Below are positions 45,102-53,098 of a stretch of DNA of 64,000 nt, in pieces; position 1 is the stretch's first letter; every line of letters begins with the position of its first letter. The DNA is taken from NCBI RefSeq assembly GCF_018070045.1, contig NZ_JAGPYK010000018.1:62001-126000 (forward strand), in the 5' to 3' direction. Below the pieces are notes generated by a model that ran no database searches, was not told the origin of the DNA, and was given only the letters and a program-made list of their open reading frames with translations. The translations under genes and the position numbers were made by a program. This DNA comes from Micromonospora sp. U21. GTDB taxonomy: Bacteria; Actinomycetota; Actinomycetes; Mycobacteriales; Micromonosporaceae.

Positions 45102-45539
45102 GTGGGCGCACTCATGACACTGGACCTGCCGGCCGACTCGCCGATGCTCGGCCTGCCGTGGATCATCACCTTCGGCCCGCTCGGTGACCTCGACGAGTGG
45201 GAGCCGGTGGTCTGTGGCCCGTACGAGCGGCCGCACGCGCTGGCACTGGCCGAGGCGGTGGTGGCTGAGGAGCAGCTGATGGCCGTTGTGGAGCCGCTGC
45301 TCCCGGCGCTGTCCGCCGACGAGATCCGCAGCGAGATCGCCGCCGCGCAGGTCGCCGCCGAGGATGAGGCCCGGCAGGTCGAGGGAGCCGACCTGTACGG
45401 CGACTTCGAGGACGTGATCGACGAGGAGCTGGACGCCGCCGCCGACGAGGCGGGCCATGGCGAACCCACCGAGCCGCCGGACGAGGCCGAGGTGCGCGCC
45501 GGCTTCACCCGGATCGCGGCGCTGCTCACCGCGAAGTGA
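45102..45539 (+). CDS. Hypothetical acidic protein
   Basis: A ~145-aa soluble protein with a very acidic second half (EDEARQVEGADLYGDFEDVID). The N-terminal half has WIITFGPLGDLDEWEPVVCG, strand-like and likely folded. No family recognised. The GTG at 45102 is preceded by CATGAT and 6 nt, a possible variant of the leaderless signal; ATG 45114 is an alternative. Confidence 0.6.
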   Translation: MGALMTLDLPADSPMLGLPWIITFGPLGDLDEWEPVVCGPYERPHALALAEAVVAEEQLMAVVEPLLPALSADEIRSEIAAAQVAAEDEARQVEGADLYGDFEDVIDEELDAAADEAGHGEPTEPPDEAEVRAGFTRIAALLTAK

Positions 45540-45585
45540 GCGGCTTCGGGTCGGCGACACCGTCCGCCCGCCGGTGACGGCGCGG

Positions 45586-45957
45586 TCAGCGGGTCGGCGC
45601 GGAGTTCAGTACGCAGAACTCGTTGCCCTCGGGGTCGGCGAGCACCGTGAACTGCTCGGTCCCGCTCTGCCCGATGTCGACGTGCCGCGCGCCGAGCCCG
45701 ACCAGCCGCCGCACCTCGGCCTGCGGGTCACCGTCGGCGGTGAGGTCGAGGTGCAGCCGGTTCTTGCCCCGCTTCGGCGTGCCGGAGCCCTGCAACCAGA
45801 TGGTGGGCGCCGCGGCGGAGGGCTGCCCCGGCGGCCAGAGCTTGGCGCTGCCGTCGTCGCCCTGTTCGATCTCGTAGCCGAGCGCCGCCGACCAGAACGC
45901 GACCATCAGGTCGAGGTCCTCGACGTCGATTGTGCACTGCGCCATCCGTACCACCAT
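45586..45957 (-). CDS. VOC-family (glyoxalase-like) protein
   Basis: 123 aa of the vicinal oxygen chelate superfamily, two beta-alpha-beta-beta-beta units. Start MAQCTIDVEDLDLMVAFWSA, middle NRLHLDLTADGDPQAEVRRL, end VLADPEGNEFCVL, where H of LHLDL and E of GNEFCV correspond to usual metal ligands. Subfamily members often confer tolerance to small molecules or lack a known substrate. The ATG at 45957 has an almost perfect AGGTGA site at 5-7 nt; upstream extensions are rejected. Confidence 0.85.
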   Translation of the reverse strand: MVVRMAQCTIDVEDLDLMVAFWSAALGYEIEQGDDGSAKLWPPGQPSAAAPTIWLQGSGTPKRGKNRLHLDLTADGDPQAEVRRLVGLGARHVDIGQSGTEQFTVLADPEGNEFCVLNSAPTR

Positions 45958-46163
45958 GGGGGTCACCTCCACCGCGCCGGTGTCCCATGCGGTACCCGCG
46001 GTGGCGACGGAGTACACCTCGGCCCGGACGGACACCGGCGCCGCGCGGAGCGGACTCCGCGTGGCGCCGGCGCCACCTCACCCCCCACCACAAGGGGCCG
46101 GTAGCCCAGTCGCCCGTCGGCGCGGGGCACGACGGACGACCAGGTCGATGACGGGTTACCCGC

Positions 46164-47798
46164 TCAGCGCCGTTCCAACCAGGCGGCCGCGTCAACCGGC
46201 AGCAGGTGGCCGGAGCCCTGCCCGGTGAGCGCCTCGCTGGCGACGAGCGGTTCGCCGTACCCGTCGATCGGGACCGGTGCGCCGCTGAGGTTGACCACGC
46301 AGGTCAGCACGGTCGCGCCAGCGGTGCGGGAGAACGTCAGCACGCCCGGCCCGCCCTCCAGCCAGGTCACACCGCCGGCGTCGACGGCCAGCGCCGGGTG
46401 CTCGTGCCGGATCCGCAGCGCGGCCCGGTACAGCTCCAGCGTGGAGCCGGACACGCCGGTCTGCGCGGTCACCGAGAGGGCCGACCAGGTCGCCGGCGCC
46501 GGAAGCCAGCTCAGCTCGCTGCCGGCCGGTCCGAAGCCGTACGGGGCCAGCTCGCCGCTCCACGGGATGGGTACCCGGCAGCCGTCCCGGCTCTCGCCGG
46601 TGCGCAGGAACGCCGGGTCCTGGCGCAGCTCGTCCGGGAGGTCGAGCACCTCGGGCAGCCCCAGTTCCTCGCCCTGGTAGAGGTAGGCGCAGCCGGGCAG
46701 TGCGAGCATCAGCAGGCTGGCCGCGCGGGCACGGCGCAGCCCTTCGGCGCCGTCGCCGTAGCGGGTGACGTGTCGCTGCTTGTCGTGGTTGGAGAGCACC
46801 CAGGTGGTGGGCGCGCCGACGACGGTCGATTCGGCCAGCGCGGTGTCGATCACCTTGCGGAACGAGTCGGCCGACCAGGTCGCGTCGAGGAAGTCGAAGC
46901 TGAACGCCTGGTGCAGCTCGTCCGGGCCGATGTAGCGGGCCAGCCGCTGCGGGGTCTCGGCCCACGCCTCGGCGACGGCCATCCGACCGCCGGGGTAGCT
47001 GTCCAGGATGGGCCGCCAGGCGCGGTAGATGTCGTGCACCTCGTCCTGGTCGAAGTAGGGCAGCCGGCCCTTGCCGAGCAGCTCGACCTGGCGCTGGCCG
47101 GTGGTCGTCGTGCTGAAGCCGACGTCCGGCAGCCCCTCGGCCTTGATCATGCCGTGTGCCACATCGATCCGGAAGCCGTCCACGCCCCGGTCCAGCCAGA
47201 ACCGCAGCACGTCCTCGAACTCGGCGCGGACCTCGGGGTGGCGCCAGTTCAGGTCCGGTTGGGACGGGTCGAACAGGTGCAGGTACCACTCGCCGTCCGC
47301 GACCCGGGTCCAGGCCGGGCCACCGAAGATGCTCTCCCAGTCGTTCGGCGGCAGCTCGCCGTGCGCGCCCCGGCCGTCGGCGAAGAGGTAGCGGGCCCGG
47401 TCCGGCGAGCCGGGGCCGGCGGCGAGGGCGGCGGTGAACCAGCGGTGTGCGCTGGAGGTGTGGTTGGGCACCAGGTCGACGATGATCCGCAGGCCGAGCG
47501 CGTGCGCGTCGGTGATCATCGCGTCGAAGTCGGCGAGGGTGCCGAACATCGGGTCGACGTCCCGGTAGTCGGCGACGTCGTACCCGCCGTCGACCATCGG
47601 GGAGGTGTAGAAGGGGGTCAGCCAGAGCGCGTCCACCCCGAGGTCGCGCAGGTACGGCAGGCGCTGTCGGATGCCCTGGAGGTCGCCGGTGCCGTCGCCG
47701 TCGCTGTCGGCGAAGCTGCGGACGTACACCTGGTAGACGACCGCGGAGCGCCACCAGTCGTCGTCGGCGGTGCGGGGCGGGGTGGCGGTGCTGATCAT
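46164..47798 (-). CDS. GH13 alpha-glucosidase
   Basis: 544 aa. A GH13 barrel that hydrolyses alpha-glucosidic bonds, with VVYQVYVRSFADSDGDGTGD near the start and the catalytic residues D212 (GFRIDVAHG), E277 (AVAEAWAE) and D339 (SNHDKQRH). The sequence type fits oligo-1,6-/alpha-glucosidases of intracellular maltodextrin use. There is no signal peptide. It lies 32 bp after the lacI-type gene on the same strand and next to malEFG, so it likely acts on imported malto-oligosaccharides. Confidence 0.92.
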   Translation of the reverse strand: MISTATPPRTADDDWWRSAVVYQVYVRSFADSDGDGTGDLQGIRQRLPYLRDLGVDALWLTPFYTSPMVDGGYDVADYRDVDPMFGTLADFDAMITDAHALGLRIIVDLVPNHTSSAHRWFTAALAAGPGSPDRARYLFADGRGAHGELPPNDWESIFGGPAWTRVADGEWYLHLFDPSQPDLNWRHPEVRAEFEDVLRFWLDRGVDGFRIDVAHGMIKAEGLPDVGFSTTTTGQRQVELLGKGRLPYFDQDEVHDIYRAWRPILDSYPGGRMAVAEAWAETPQRLARYIGPDELHQAFSFDFLDATWSADSFRKVIDTALAESTVVGAPTTWVLSNHDKQRHVTRYGDGAEGLRRARAASLLMLALPGCAYLYQGEELGLPEVLDLPDELRQDPAFLRTGESRDGCRVPIPWSGELAPYGFGPAGSELSWLPAPATWSALSVTAQTGVSGSTLELYRAALRIRHEHPALAVDAGGVTWLEGGPGVLTFSRTAGATVLTCVVNLSGAPVPIDGYGEPLVASEALTGQGSGHLLPVDAAAWLERR

Positions 47799-47830
47799 CT
47801 GAGCAATATGCCGGCCCGCCGCTGCAAGAG

Positions 47831-48877
47831 TCAAGCAGATCTTGCGTAAGCCAGTCGCGCGGAGCTCGGGGCGACGGCGGTGGAGCCGCGCACCACCAGC
47901 TCCGGGCGGAACAGGTACTCCGAGTGCGGAGCGCCGTGCCCGTTGATCTCGTCCACGAGGGCCCGGACCGCGGCCACCGCCATCGCGATGACCGGCTGCC
48001 GCATGGTGGTCAGCGGAGGGTCGGTGAAGGCCATCAGCGGCGAGTCGTCGTAGCCGACCACGGAGAGGTCGCCGGGGACGGTCAGGCCGCGCTGGCGGGC
48101 CGCCCGGATCGCGCCGAGCGCCATCAGGTCGGAGCCGCACACCACACCGGTCACGCCGCGGTCCAGCAGCCGGCCGGCCGCGGCCTCGCCGCCCTCCACA
48201 CCGAACAGCGACAGCTCGGCCAGTGGGCCCAGGTCGGCCTCGGCGACGCCGGCCAGCCGGGTCATCGCGGAGCGCCAGCCGGCCACCTTGCGCCGCACCG
48301 GTACGAACCGGTCGGGGCCGGTGATCAGGCCGATCCGGCGGTGTCCGAGTGCGACCAGATGGGCCACCGCCAGCTCGGCGGCCTCCCCGTCGTCGCAGGA
48401 GACGAAGGGGGCGCCGATGCCGGGCACGTACCCGTTGATCATCACGACCGGCAACGGCCGGGCGATCAGCGCCCGGTAGCGGTCGTGGTTGGCGGCGGTG
48501 TCGGCGTGCAGGCCGGAGACGAAGACGATCCCGGAGACCTGCCGGTCCAGCAGCATCTCGACGTACTCGTCCTCGGTGACGCCGCCGGCGGTCTGGGTGC
48601 AGAGCACCGGGGTGAACCCGCTCTGGGCCAGCGTCGACTCGATGACCTGGGCGAAGGCGGGGAAGATCGGGTTGTCCAGCTCCGGCACCACCAGGCCGAC
48701 CAGTCCGGCGCTGCGCTTGCGCAGCCGGGCTGGTCGCTCGTACCCGAGCACGTCGAGGGCGGTGAGGACGGCCTGCCTGGTCTCGGGGGCCACGCCGGGG
48801 CGGTCGTTGAGCACCCGCGACACCGTGGCCTCGCTGACTTCGGCCTGCTGGGCGATGTCGGACAGTCGAGCGCGCAT
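47831..48877 (-). CDS. LacI-family regulator of the maltodextrin locus
   Basis: 348 aa. The HTH is LSDIAQQAEVSEATVSRVLN at about 5-24, with the hinge helix VLTALDVLGYERPARLRKR, then a periplasmic-binding-like sugar domain ending VPGDLSVVGYDDSPLMAFT. Divergent from malEFG and upstream of the alpha-glucosidase, it matches MalR-type repressors that respond to maltose or maltodextrin. Two GCAA-N4-TTGC palindromes in the intergenic region are its likely operators. Confidence 0.92.
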   Translation of the reverse strand: MRARLSDIAQQAEVSEATVSRVLNDRPGVAPETRQAVLTALDVLGYERPARLRKRSAGLVGLVVPELDNPIFPAFAQVIESTLAQSGFTPVLCTQTAGGVTEDEYVEMLLDRQVSGIVFVSGLHADTAANHDRYRALIARPLPVVMINGYVPGIGAPFVSCDDGEAAELAVAHLVALGHRRIGLITGPDRFVPVRRKVAGWRSAMTRLAGVAEADLGPLAELSLFGVEGGEAAAGRLLDRGVTGVVCGSDLMALGAIRAARQRGLTVPGDLSVVGYDDSPLMAFTDPPLTTMRQPVIAMAVAAVRALVDEINGHGAPHSEYLFRPELVVRGSTAVAPSSARLAYARSA

Positions 48878-48897
48878 GGCGGCACTTTAGCCCACCG

Positions 48898-48956
48898 GCA
48901 AGTTCTTGCGGGGCTTTCTGCAAGCCCTTCCATAATCTGCAACCTCTTGCTAACGT
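48898..48956. promoter_or_regulatory. Paired LacI operators and malE -10 box
   Basis: GCAAGTTCTTGC (48898-48909) and GCAACCTCTTGC (48939-48950) share GCAA-N4-TTGC and start 41 bp apart, near four helical turns. The second abuts TAACGT (48951-48956), a likely -10 box for malE. The first lies just upstream of the divergent regulator gene. The same protein could repress both directions. Confidence 0.65.
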
Positions 48957-49076
48957 CCCGGCAACATGCGAGAGCAGCGGCGCGGTATCGATGCGCCGGT
49001 TGGCAAGATTTTCCAGAGGTTCCCACTGGTGGGCCGCCCTTCCCCCGGCGGACCCGCCTTGACGACAGGAGTACCG

Positions 49077-50324
49077 ATGCGCATCCGTACCGCGGGTGTG
49101 GTCGCCCTCTTCGCCCTGGCGCTCGCCGCCTCCGGCTGTGGTGGCGACAGCGACGAGCCGGCCGCGAAGGAGTCCCCCAAGGCCGTCGGCGGCAAACTGG
49201 TGATCTGGGCGGACGACAAGCGGACGGCCGCCCTCAAGCCGTTCGCCGAGAAGTTCGGTCAGGAGAACGGCGTCACCGTCGAGGTCCAGGCCGTCAGCAA
49301 GGACCTGCAGACCAACTTCGTCACCGCCTCCCAGCAGGGCAGCGGCCCCGACGTGGTGGTCGGCGCGCACGACTGGATCGGCAACCTGGTGCAGAACGGC
49401 GCCATCGACCCCGTGCAGCTGGCCGCCGAGCAGAAGAGCGCCTTCAACGAGACCGCCATCAAGGCGGTCACCTTCAGCGGCCAGCTCTACGGCGTGCCGT
49501 ATGCGCAGGAGAACCTGGCGCTGATCCGCAACACCGAACTGGCCCCCGAGGCACCGAAGACCATCGAGGACCTGGTCGCCACGGGCAAGCAGCTCAAGAC
49601 GGCGAAGAAGGCCACCGAGACGCTCTGCCTCCAGGTTGGCCAGAACGGCGACGCGTATCACATCTACCCGCTGTACACGTCGGCCGGCGGCTACCTCTTC
49701 GGCACCGGCGCCAACGGCGACTACGACCCGAAGGACCTGGGCGTGGGCAAGCCCGCGTCGATCGAGGCGTTCAAGAAGATCGGCGCGTTGGGCGAGAAGG
49801 GCGAGGGCGTGCTCAAGCGTTCCATCGCGGACACCAACTCGATCGCCACCTTCACCAGCAAGAAGTGTGCGTACCTGGTCTCCGGCCCGTGGGCGGTGGC
49901 CGACGTCAAGAAGGCCAACATCAAGTACGACATCTCCGCCATCCCCGGCTTCGCCGGTGGCAAGGAGGCCCAGCCGTTCGTGGGTGTGCAGGCGTTCTAC
50001 GTCGCCAGCAAGGGCAAGAACAAGGCGCTGGCCCAGGAGTTCGTGGCCAACTACACGACCACCCCCGAGCTGGCCGTCGCGCTGTACAACGCCGAGCCCC
50101 GCCCGCCGGCGCTGACCGCCGCCCTCGACCAGGTCAAGGGCAGCGACCCGGACCTGGCCAAGTTCCAGGACGCCGGCAGAAACGGCCAGGTGCTCCCGGC
50201 GATCCCGGCGATGGCCGCGATCTGGGATCCGTTCGGCAAGGCTGAGGCCGCCGTCATCGGTGGCGCCGACCCGACCAGCACCATCACCGCGGCCGGCAAG
50301 ACCATCTCCGGCCAGATCAAGTAA
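49077..50324 (+). CDS. malE: Maltodextrin-binding lipoprotein
   Basis: 415 aa. A signal peptide with lipobox LAASGC places Cys at residue 21 for lipid attachment. The mature part is a sugar-binding protein (KLVIWADDKRTAALKPFAEK, VVGAHDWIGNLVQNG, PWAVADVKKANIKYD), like MalE/CycB-type proteins. The ATG at 49077 has ACAGGAG upstream. It heads the malE-malF-malG operon and delivers alpha-glucosides to the membrane pair; the exact ligand is inferred from the locus. Confidence 0.93.
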   Translation: MRIRTAGVVALFALALAASGCGGDSDEPAAKESPKAVGGKLVIWADDKRTAALKPFAEKFGQENGVTVEVQAVSKDLQTNFVTASQQGSGPDVVVGAHDWIGNLVQNGAIDPVQLAAEQKSAFNETAIKAVTFSGQLYGVPYAQENLALIRNTELAPEAPKTIEDLVATGKQLKTAKKATETLCLQVGQNGDAYHIYPLYTSAGGYLFGTGANGDYDPKDLGVGKPASIEAFKKIGALGEKGEGVLKRSIADTNSIATFTSKKCAYLVSGPWAVADVKKANIKYDISAIPGFAGGKEAQPFVGVQAFYVASKGKNKALAQEFVANYTTTPELAVALYNAEPRPPALTAALDQVKGSDPDLAKFQDAGRNGQVLPAIPAMAAIWDPFGKAEAAVIGGADPTSTITAAGKTISGQIK

Positions 50325-51961
50325 TGAGCACGCCGCTGTCCGGTCCGGGGTCTGCCACGCAGGCCCCGGGCCAGGGGCCTGTCGGCTCCCGCCCCCCGCG
50401 CTCCCGTGCCACGCGCGACCACGCGCCCATCACCCTGACCGGCCTGGCCGGCAAGGTGCTCCTGCTCGGCCTGACCGCCGGTATCGCGGTCTGGGCGGCC
50501 TTCCCGCTCATCGACACCGGGAAATGGGCTGGCCTGGCCCTGCTGGCGGCGACCACCGCCGGACTGTTCTACCTGTACCTCACCCCCCGGCACATTCCCG
50601 CCAAGTACCTGGTCCCGGGCACCCTGTTCCTGATCGCCTTCCAGGTCTTCCCGGTGCTCTACACGGCCAGCACCGCCTTCACCAACTTCGGCGACGGGCA
50701 CCGGGGCGGCAAGGACGACGCGATCGTCGCGATCCAGACCTCCTCGGTCACCCAGGTGCCCGGCTCCGCCGAGTACGCCCTGTCGATCGCCACCAAGGGC
50801 GACCCGGCCACCGGGGCGCTGCTCTTCCTGGTCACCGACCCCGCCACCGGCACGGTCTCCGCCGGCGACGGCGGCGGGCTACGCCAGCTCGACGCCGCCG
50901 ACGTCACGGTCACCCCGGGCGGCAAGGTCACCGCCGCCGACGGCTACACCGTGCTGAACTTCGGCCAGGCCAGCGCCCGCAGCAGGGAGATCACTGACCT
51001 GGTGGTGCCCACCGCCGGCGGCGCGCTGCGGTCCAGTGGCCTGTCCCGCGCGTACGAGGGCAAGGCGGTGCGGGCGTACGAGGCCGGCTGCGACTGCGTC
51101 CGGGACGCCGAGACCGGGCAGACCTGGACCGCCGACCAGGAGCTGGGCGCCTTCGTCGCCGCCGACGGCGAGCGGCTCGCCCAGGGCTGGAAGGTCAACG
51201 TCGGGCTGAGCAACTTCACCCGGGTGCTCACCGACAAGAACATCTCCGGCCCGTTCCTCGGCACCCTGATCTGGAACTTCGCCTTCGCGGTCGCTTCCAC
51301 CGGCGGGACGTTCCTGCTCGGCATGCTGATCGCGCTCGTGCTGCACTCGCCCCGGATGCGCGGCACCAACGTCTACCGGGTGCTGCTGGTCCTGCCGTAC
51401 GCCATGCCGTCGTTCGCGATGCTGCTGGCCTGGCGGGACATGTTCAACGCCGACTTCGGCCTGATCAACAACCTGTTCGGCCTGGACGTGGACTGGTTCG
51501 GCCAGCCGTGGACGGCGCGCTTCGCGGTCATCCTGGTGCAGCTCTGGCTCGGCTATCCGTACATGTTCCTGGTGGCCACTGGTGCGTTGCAGGCCATCCC
51601 GCGGGAGTTGACCGAGGCGACGTCGGTCGACGGGGCCTCGCCCTGGCAGTCCTTCCGCGCGGTCACCCTGCCCCTGCTGCTGGTCGCGCTCTCCCCGCTG
51701 CTGATCTCGTCGTTCGCGTACAACTTCAACAACTTCAACGCGATCTACCTGACCACCGAGGGTGCGCCGTTCCCGGCCGACAACCCGACCAACGGCGCGA
51801 CGGACCTGCTGATCACGTACACCTACCGGCTCGCCTTCGGCGGTCAGGGCGCGCAGTTCGGCTTCGCCGCCGCGATCTCGCTGTTCATCTTCGCCATCGT
51901 CGCGGTGGTCTCGGCGGTCAGCTTCCGGCGGACCCGTAAGCAGGAGGAGGTGTACTCGTGA
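50324..51961 (+). CDS. malF: Maltodextrin ABC permease MalF
   Basis: 545 aa. After a disordered N-terminus come helices at about 45-115 and a large extracytoplasmic insert (about 120-300), the hallmark of MalF, followed by the core permease helices. The EAA loop that contacts the ATPase reads ELTEATSVDGASPWQSFRAV, then TLPLLLVALSPLL. The stop of malE overlaps its ATG by one base (TAATG). It forms the channel with MalG. Confidence 0.94.
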   Translation: MSTPLSGPGSATQAPGQGPVGSRPPRSRATRDHAPITLTGLAGKVLLLGLTAGIAVWAAFPLIDTGKWAGLALLAATTAGLFYLYLTPRHIPAKYLVPGTLFLIAFQVFPVLYTASTAFTNFGDGHRGGKDDAIVAIQTSSVTQVPGSAEYALSIATKGDPATGALLFLVTDPATGTVSAGDGGGLRQLDAADVTVTPGGKVTAADGYTVLNFGQASARSREITDLVVPTAGGALRSSGLSRAYEGKAVRAYEAGCDCVRDAETGQTWTADQELGAFVAADGERLAQGWKVNVGLSNFTRVLTDKNISGPFLGTLIWNFAFAVASTGGTFLLGMLIALVLHSPRMRGTNVYRVLLVLPYAMPSFAMLLAWRDMFNADFGLINNLFGLDVDWFGQPWTARFAVILVQLWLGYPYMFLVATGALQAIPRELTEATSVDGASPWQSFRAVTLPLLLVALSPLLISSFAYNFNNFNAIYLTTEGAPFPADNPTNGATDLLITYTYRLAFGGQGAQFGFAAAISLFIFAIVAVVSAVSFRRTRKQEEVYS

Positions 51962-52893
51962 CCACCCTCACCGGGGCCGCGCGTACCGGCGACACGGCGG
52001 GCCGCCCGCCAGCGGCCAACCGCAACGTCACCGGCCGGCGGCGCAACCGCTGGTTCGCCCAGGTCGGCTGGCGGCACCTGGTCGCCGTGCTCGGCGTGCT
52101 GTTCAGCCTCTTCCCGATCGTGTTCGTGCTCTCCGCGGCGCTCAACCCGCTCGGCACGCTCTCCACCACCGAGCTGGTGCCGACCGGCGGGGTGTCGCTC
52201 GGCAACTTCGGCGGGTTGTTCGAACGGACCGCCTTCGAGCGGTGGTTCCTCAACTCGCTGCTGATCGCCGGGGTGGCCTCGTTCGCGTCGGTGTTCCTCT
52301 CCGCGCTGGCCGCGTACGCCTTCTCCCGGATGCGGTTCCGCGGCCGCCGGGTGGGGCTGCTCGCCCTGCTGTTGATCCAGATGTTCCCGCAGTTCCTGGC
52401 GATCGTGGCGATCTACCTGATCTTCGGCACGATCACCGACCTGTGGCCGTCGATCGGTTTCAACACCCCCTGGGGGCTGTTGCTGCTCTACATGGGTGGC
52501 GCGCTCGGGGTGAACACCTGGCTGATGAAGGGCTTCTTCGACACCCTGCCCCGGGAGCTGGACGAGTCGGCGACCATGGACGGGGCGTCGCACGCCCAGG
52601 TCTACTTCCGGATCATGTTGCCGCTGGTGGCGCCGATCCTGGCGGTGACCGGGCTGCTGGCGTTCATCGGCACCATCAACGAGTTCCTGATGGCCAACGT
52701 GTTCCTCACCAGCACCGACTCGAAGACCCTGGCGGTCGGCATGTACGGCATGTTGCAGGGCAACGAGCGCAACAACAACTTCGGCATCTTCGCGGCCGGC
52801 ACCCTGCTCACCGCGATCCCCACCGTGCTGGTCTTCCAACTGCTCCAGCGGTACATCGTCTCCGGGCTGACCGCCGGCGCGGTCAAGGGATAG
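51958..52893 (+). CDS. malG: Maltodextrin ABC permease MalG
   Basis: 311 aa, six membrane helices after a basic N-terminus. The EAA motif is ELDESATMDGASHAQVYFRI, then MLPLVAPILAVTGLL. GTGA overlap with malF. No ATP-binding gene follows; in Streptomyces and relatives such transporters use the shared ATPase MsiK, which would be encoded elsewhere. Confidence 0.94.
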   Translation: MTTLTGAARTGDTAGRPPAANRNVTGRRRNRWFAQVGWRHLVAVLGVLFSLFPIVFVLSAALNPLGTLSTTELVPTGGVSLGNFGGLFERTAFERWFLNSLLIAGVASFASVFLSALAAYAFSRMRFRGRRVGLLALLLIQMFPQFLAIVAIYLIFGTITDLWPSIGFNTPWGLLLLYMGGALGVNTWLMKGFFDTLPRELDESATMDGASHAQVYFRIMLPLVAPILAVTGLLAFIGTINEFLMANVFLTSTDSKTLAVGMYGMLQGNERNNNFGIFAAGTLLTAIPTVLVFQLLQRYIVSGLTAGAVKG

Positions 52894-52942
52894 CCGGCCG
52901 GTTCCGGCCACGGCTCGGCGGCATCCCGACACCCTGCTCAAC

Positions 52943-53027
52943 GCCTTTGCTCTGCTTCAACCCGCGCAACAGCCGGTGTCCGCTATCCGGACACTGCCCG
53001 TTGCGTGGGCGTAAGCAGAGCAAAGGC
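52943..53027. repeat. 85-nt three-stem hairpin
   Basis: GCCTTTGCTCTGCTT (52943-52957) pairs perfectly with AAGCAGAGCAAAGGC (53013-53027). Inside, CCCGCGCAAC pairs with GTTGCGTGGG (one mismatch), and inside that GTGTCCG pairs with CGGACAC around CTATC. It lies between malG and the second GH13 gene. It may stabilise the malEFG mRNA, end it, or be a dispersed palindromic repeat. Confidence 0.75.
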
Positions 53028-53098
53028 GGCGCGAGAGGGAGGCTGCTGCCCAGGCGCGGGCCGAACCCTGACGAGTACGTCCGAGAGGAAGAACTGCC

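Noticed and set aside
47799-49661. An upstream extension of the GH13 alpha-glucosidase frame across the LacI gene
   Set aside because: The family start is at MISTATPPRTADDDWW and the extension is an out-of-frame shadow of the regulator.
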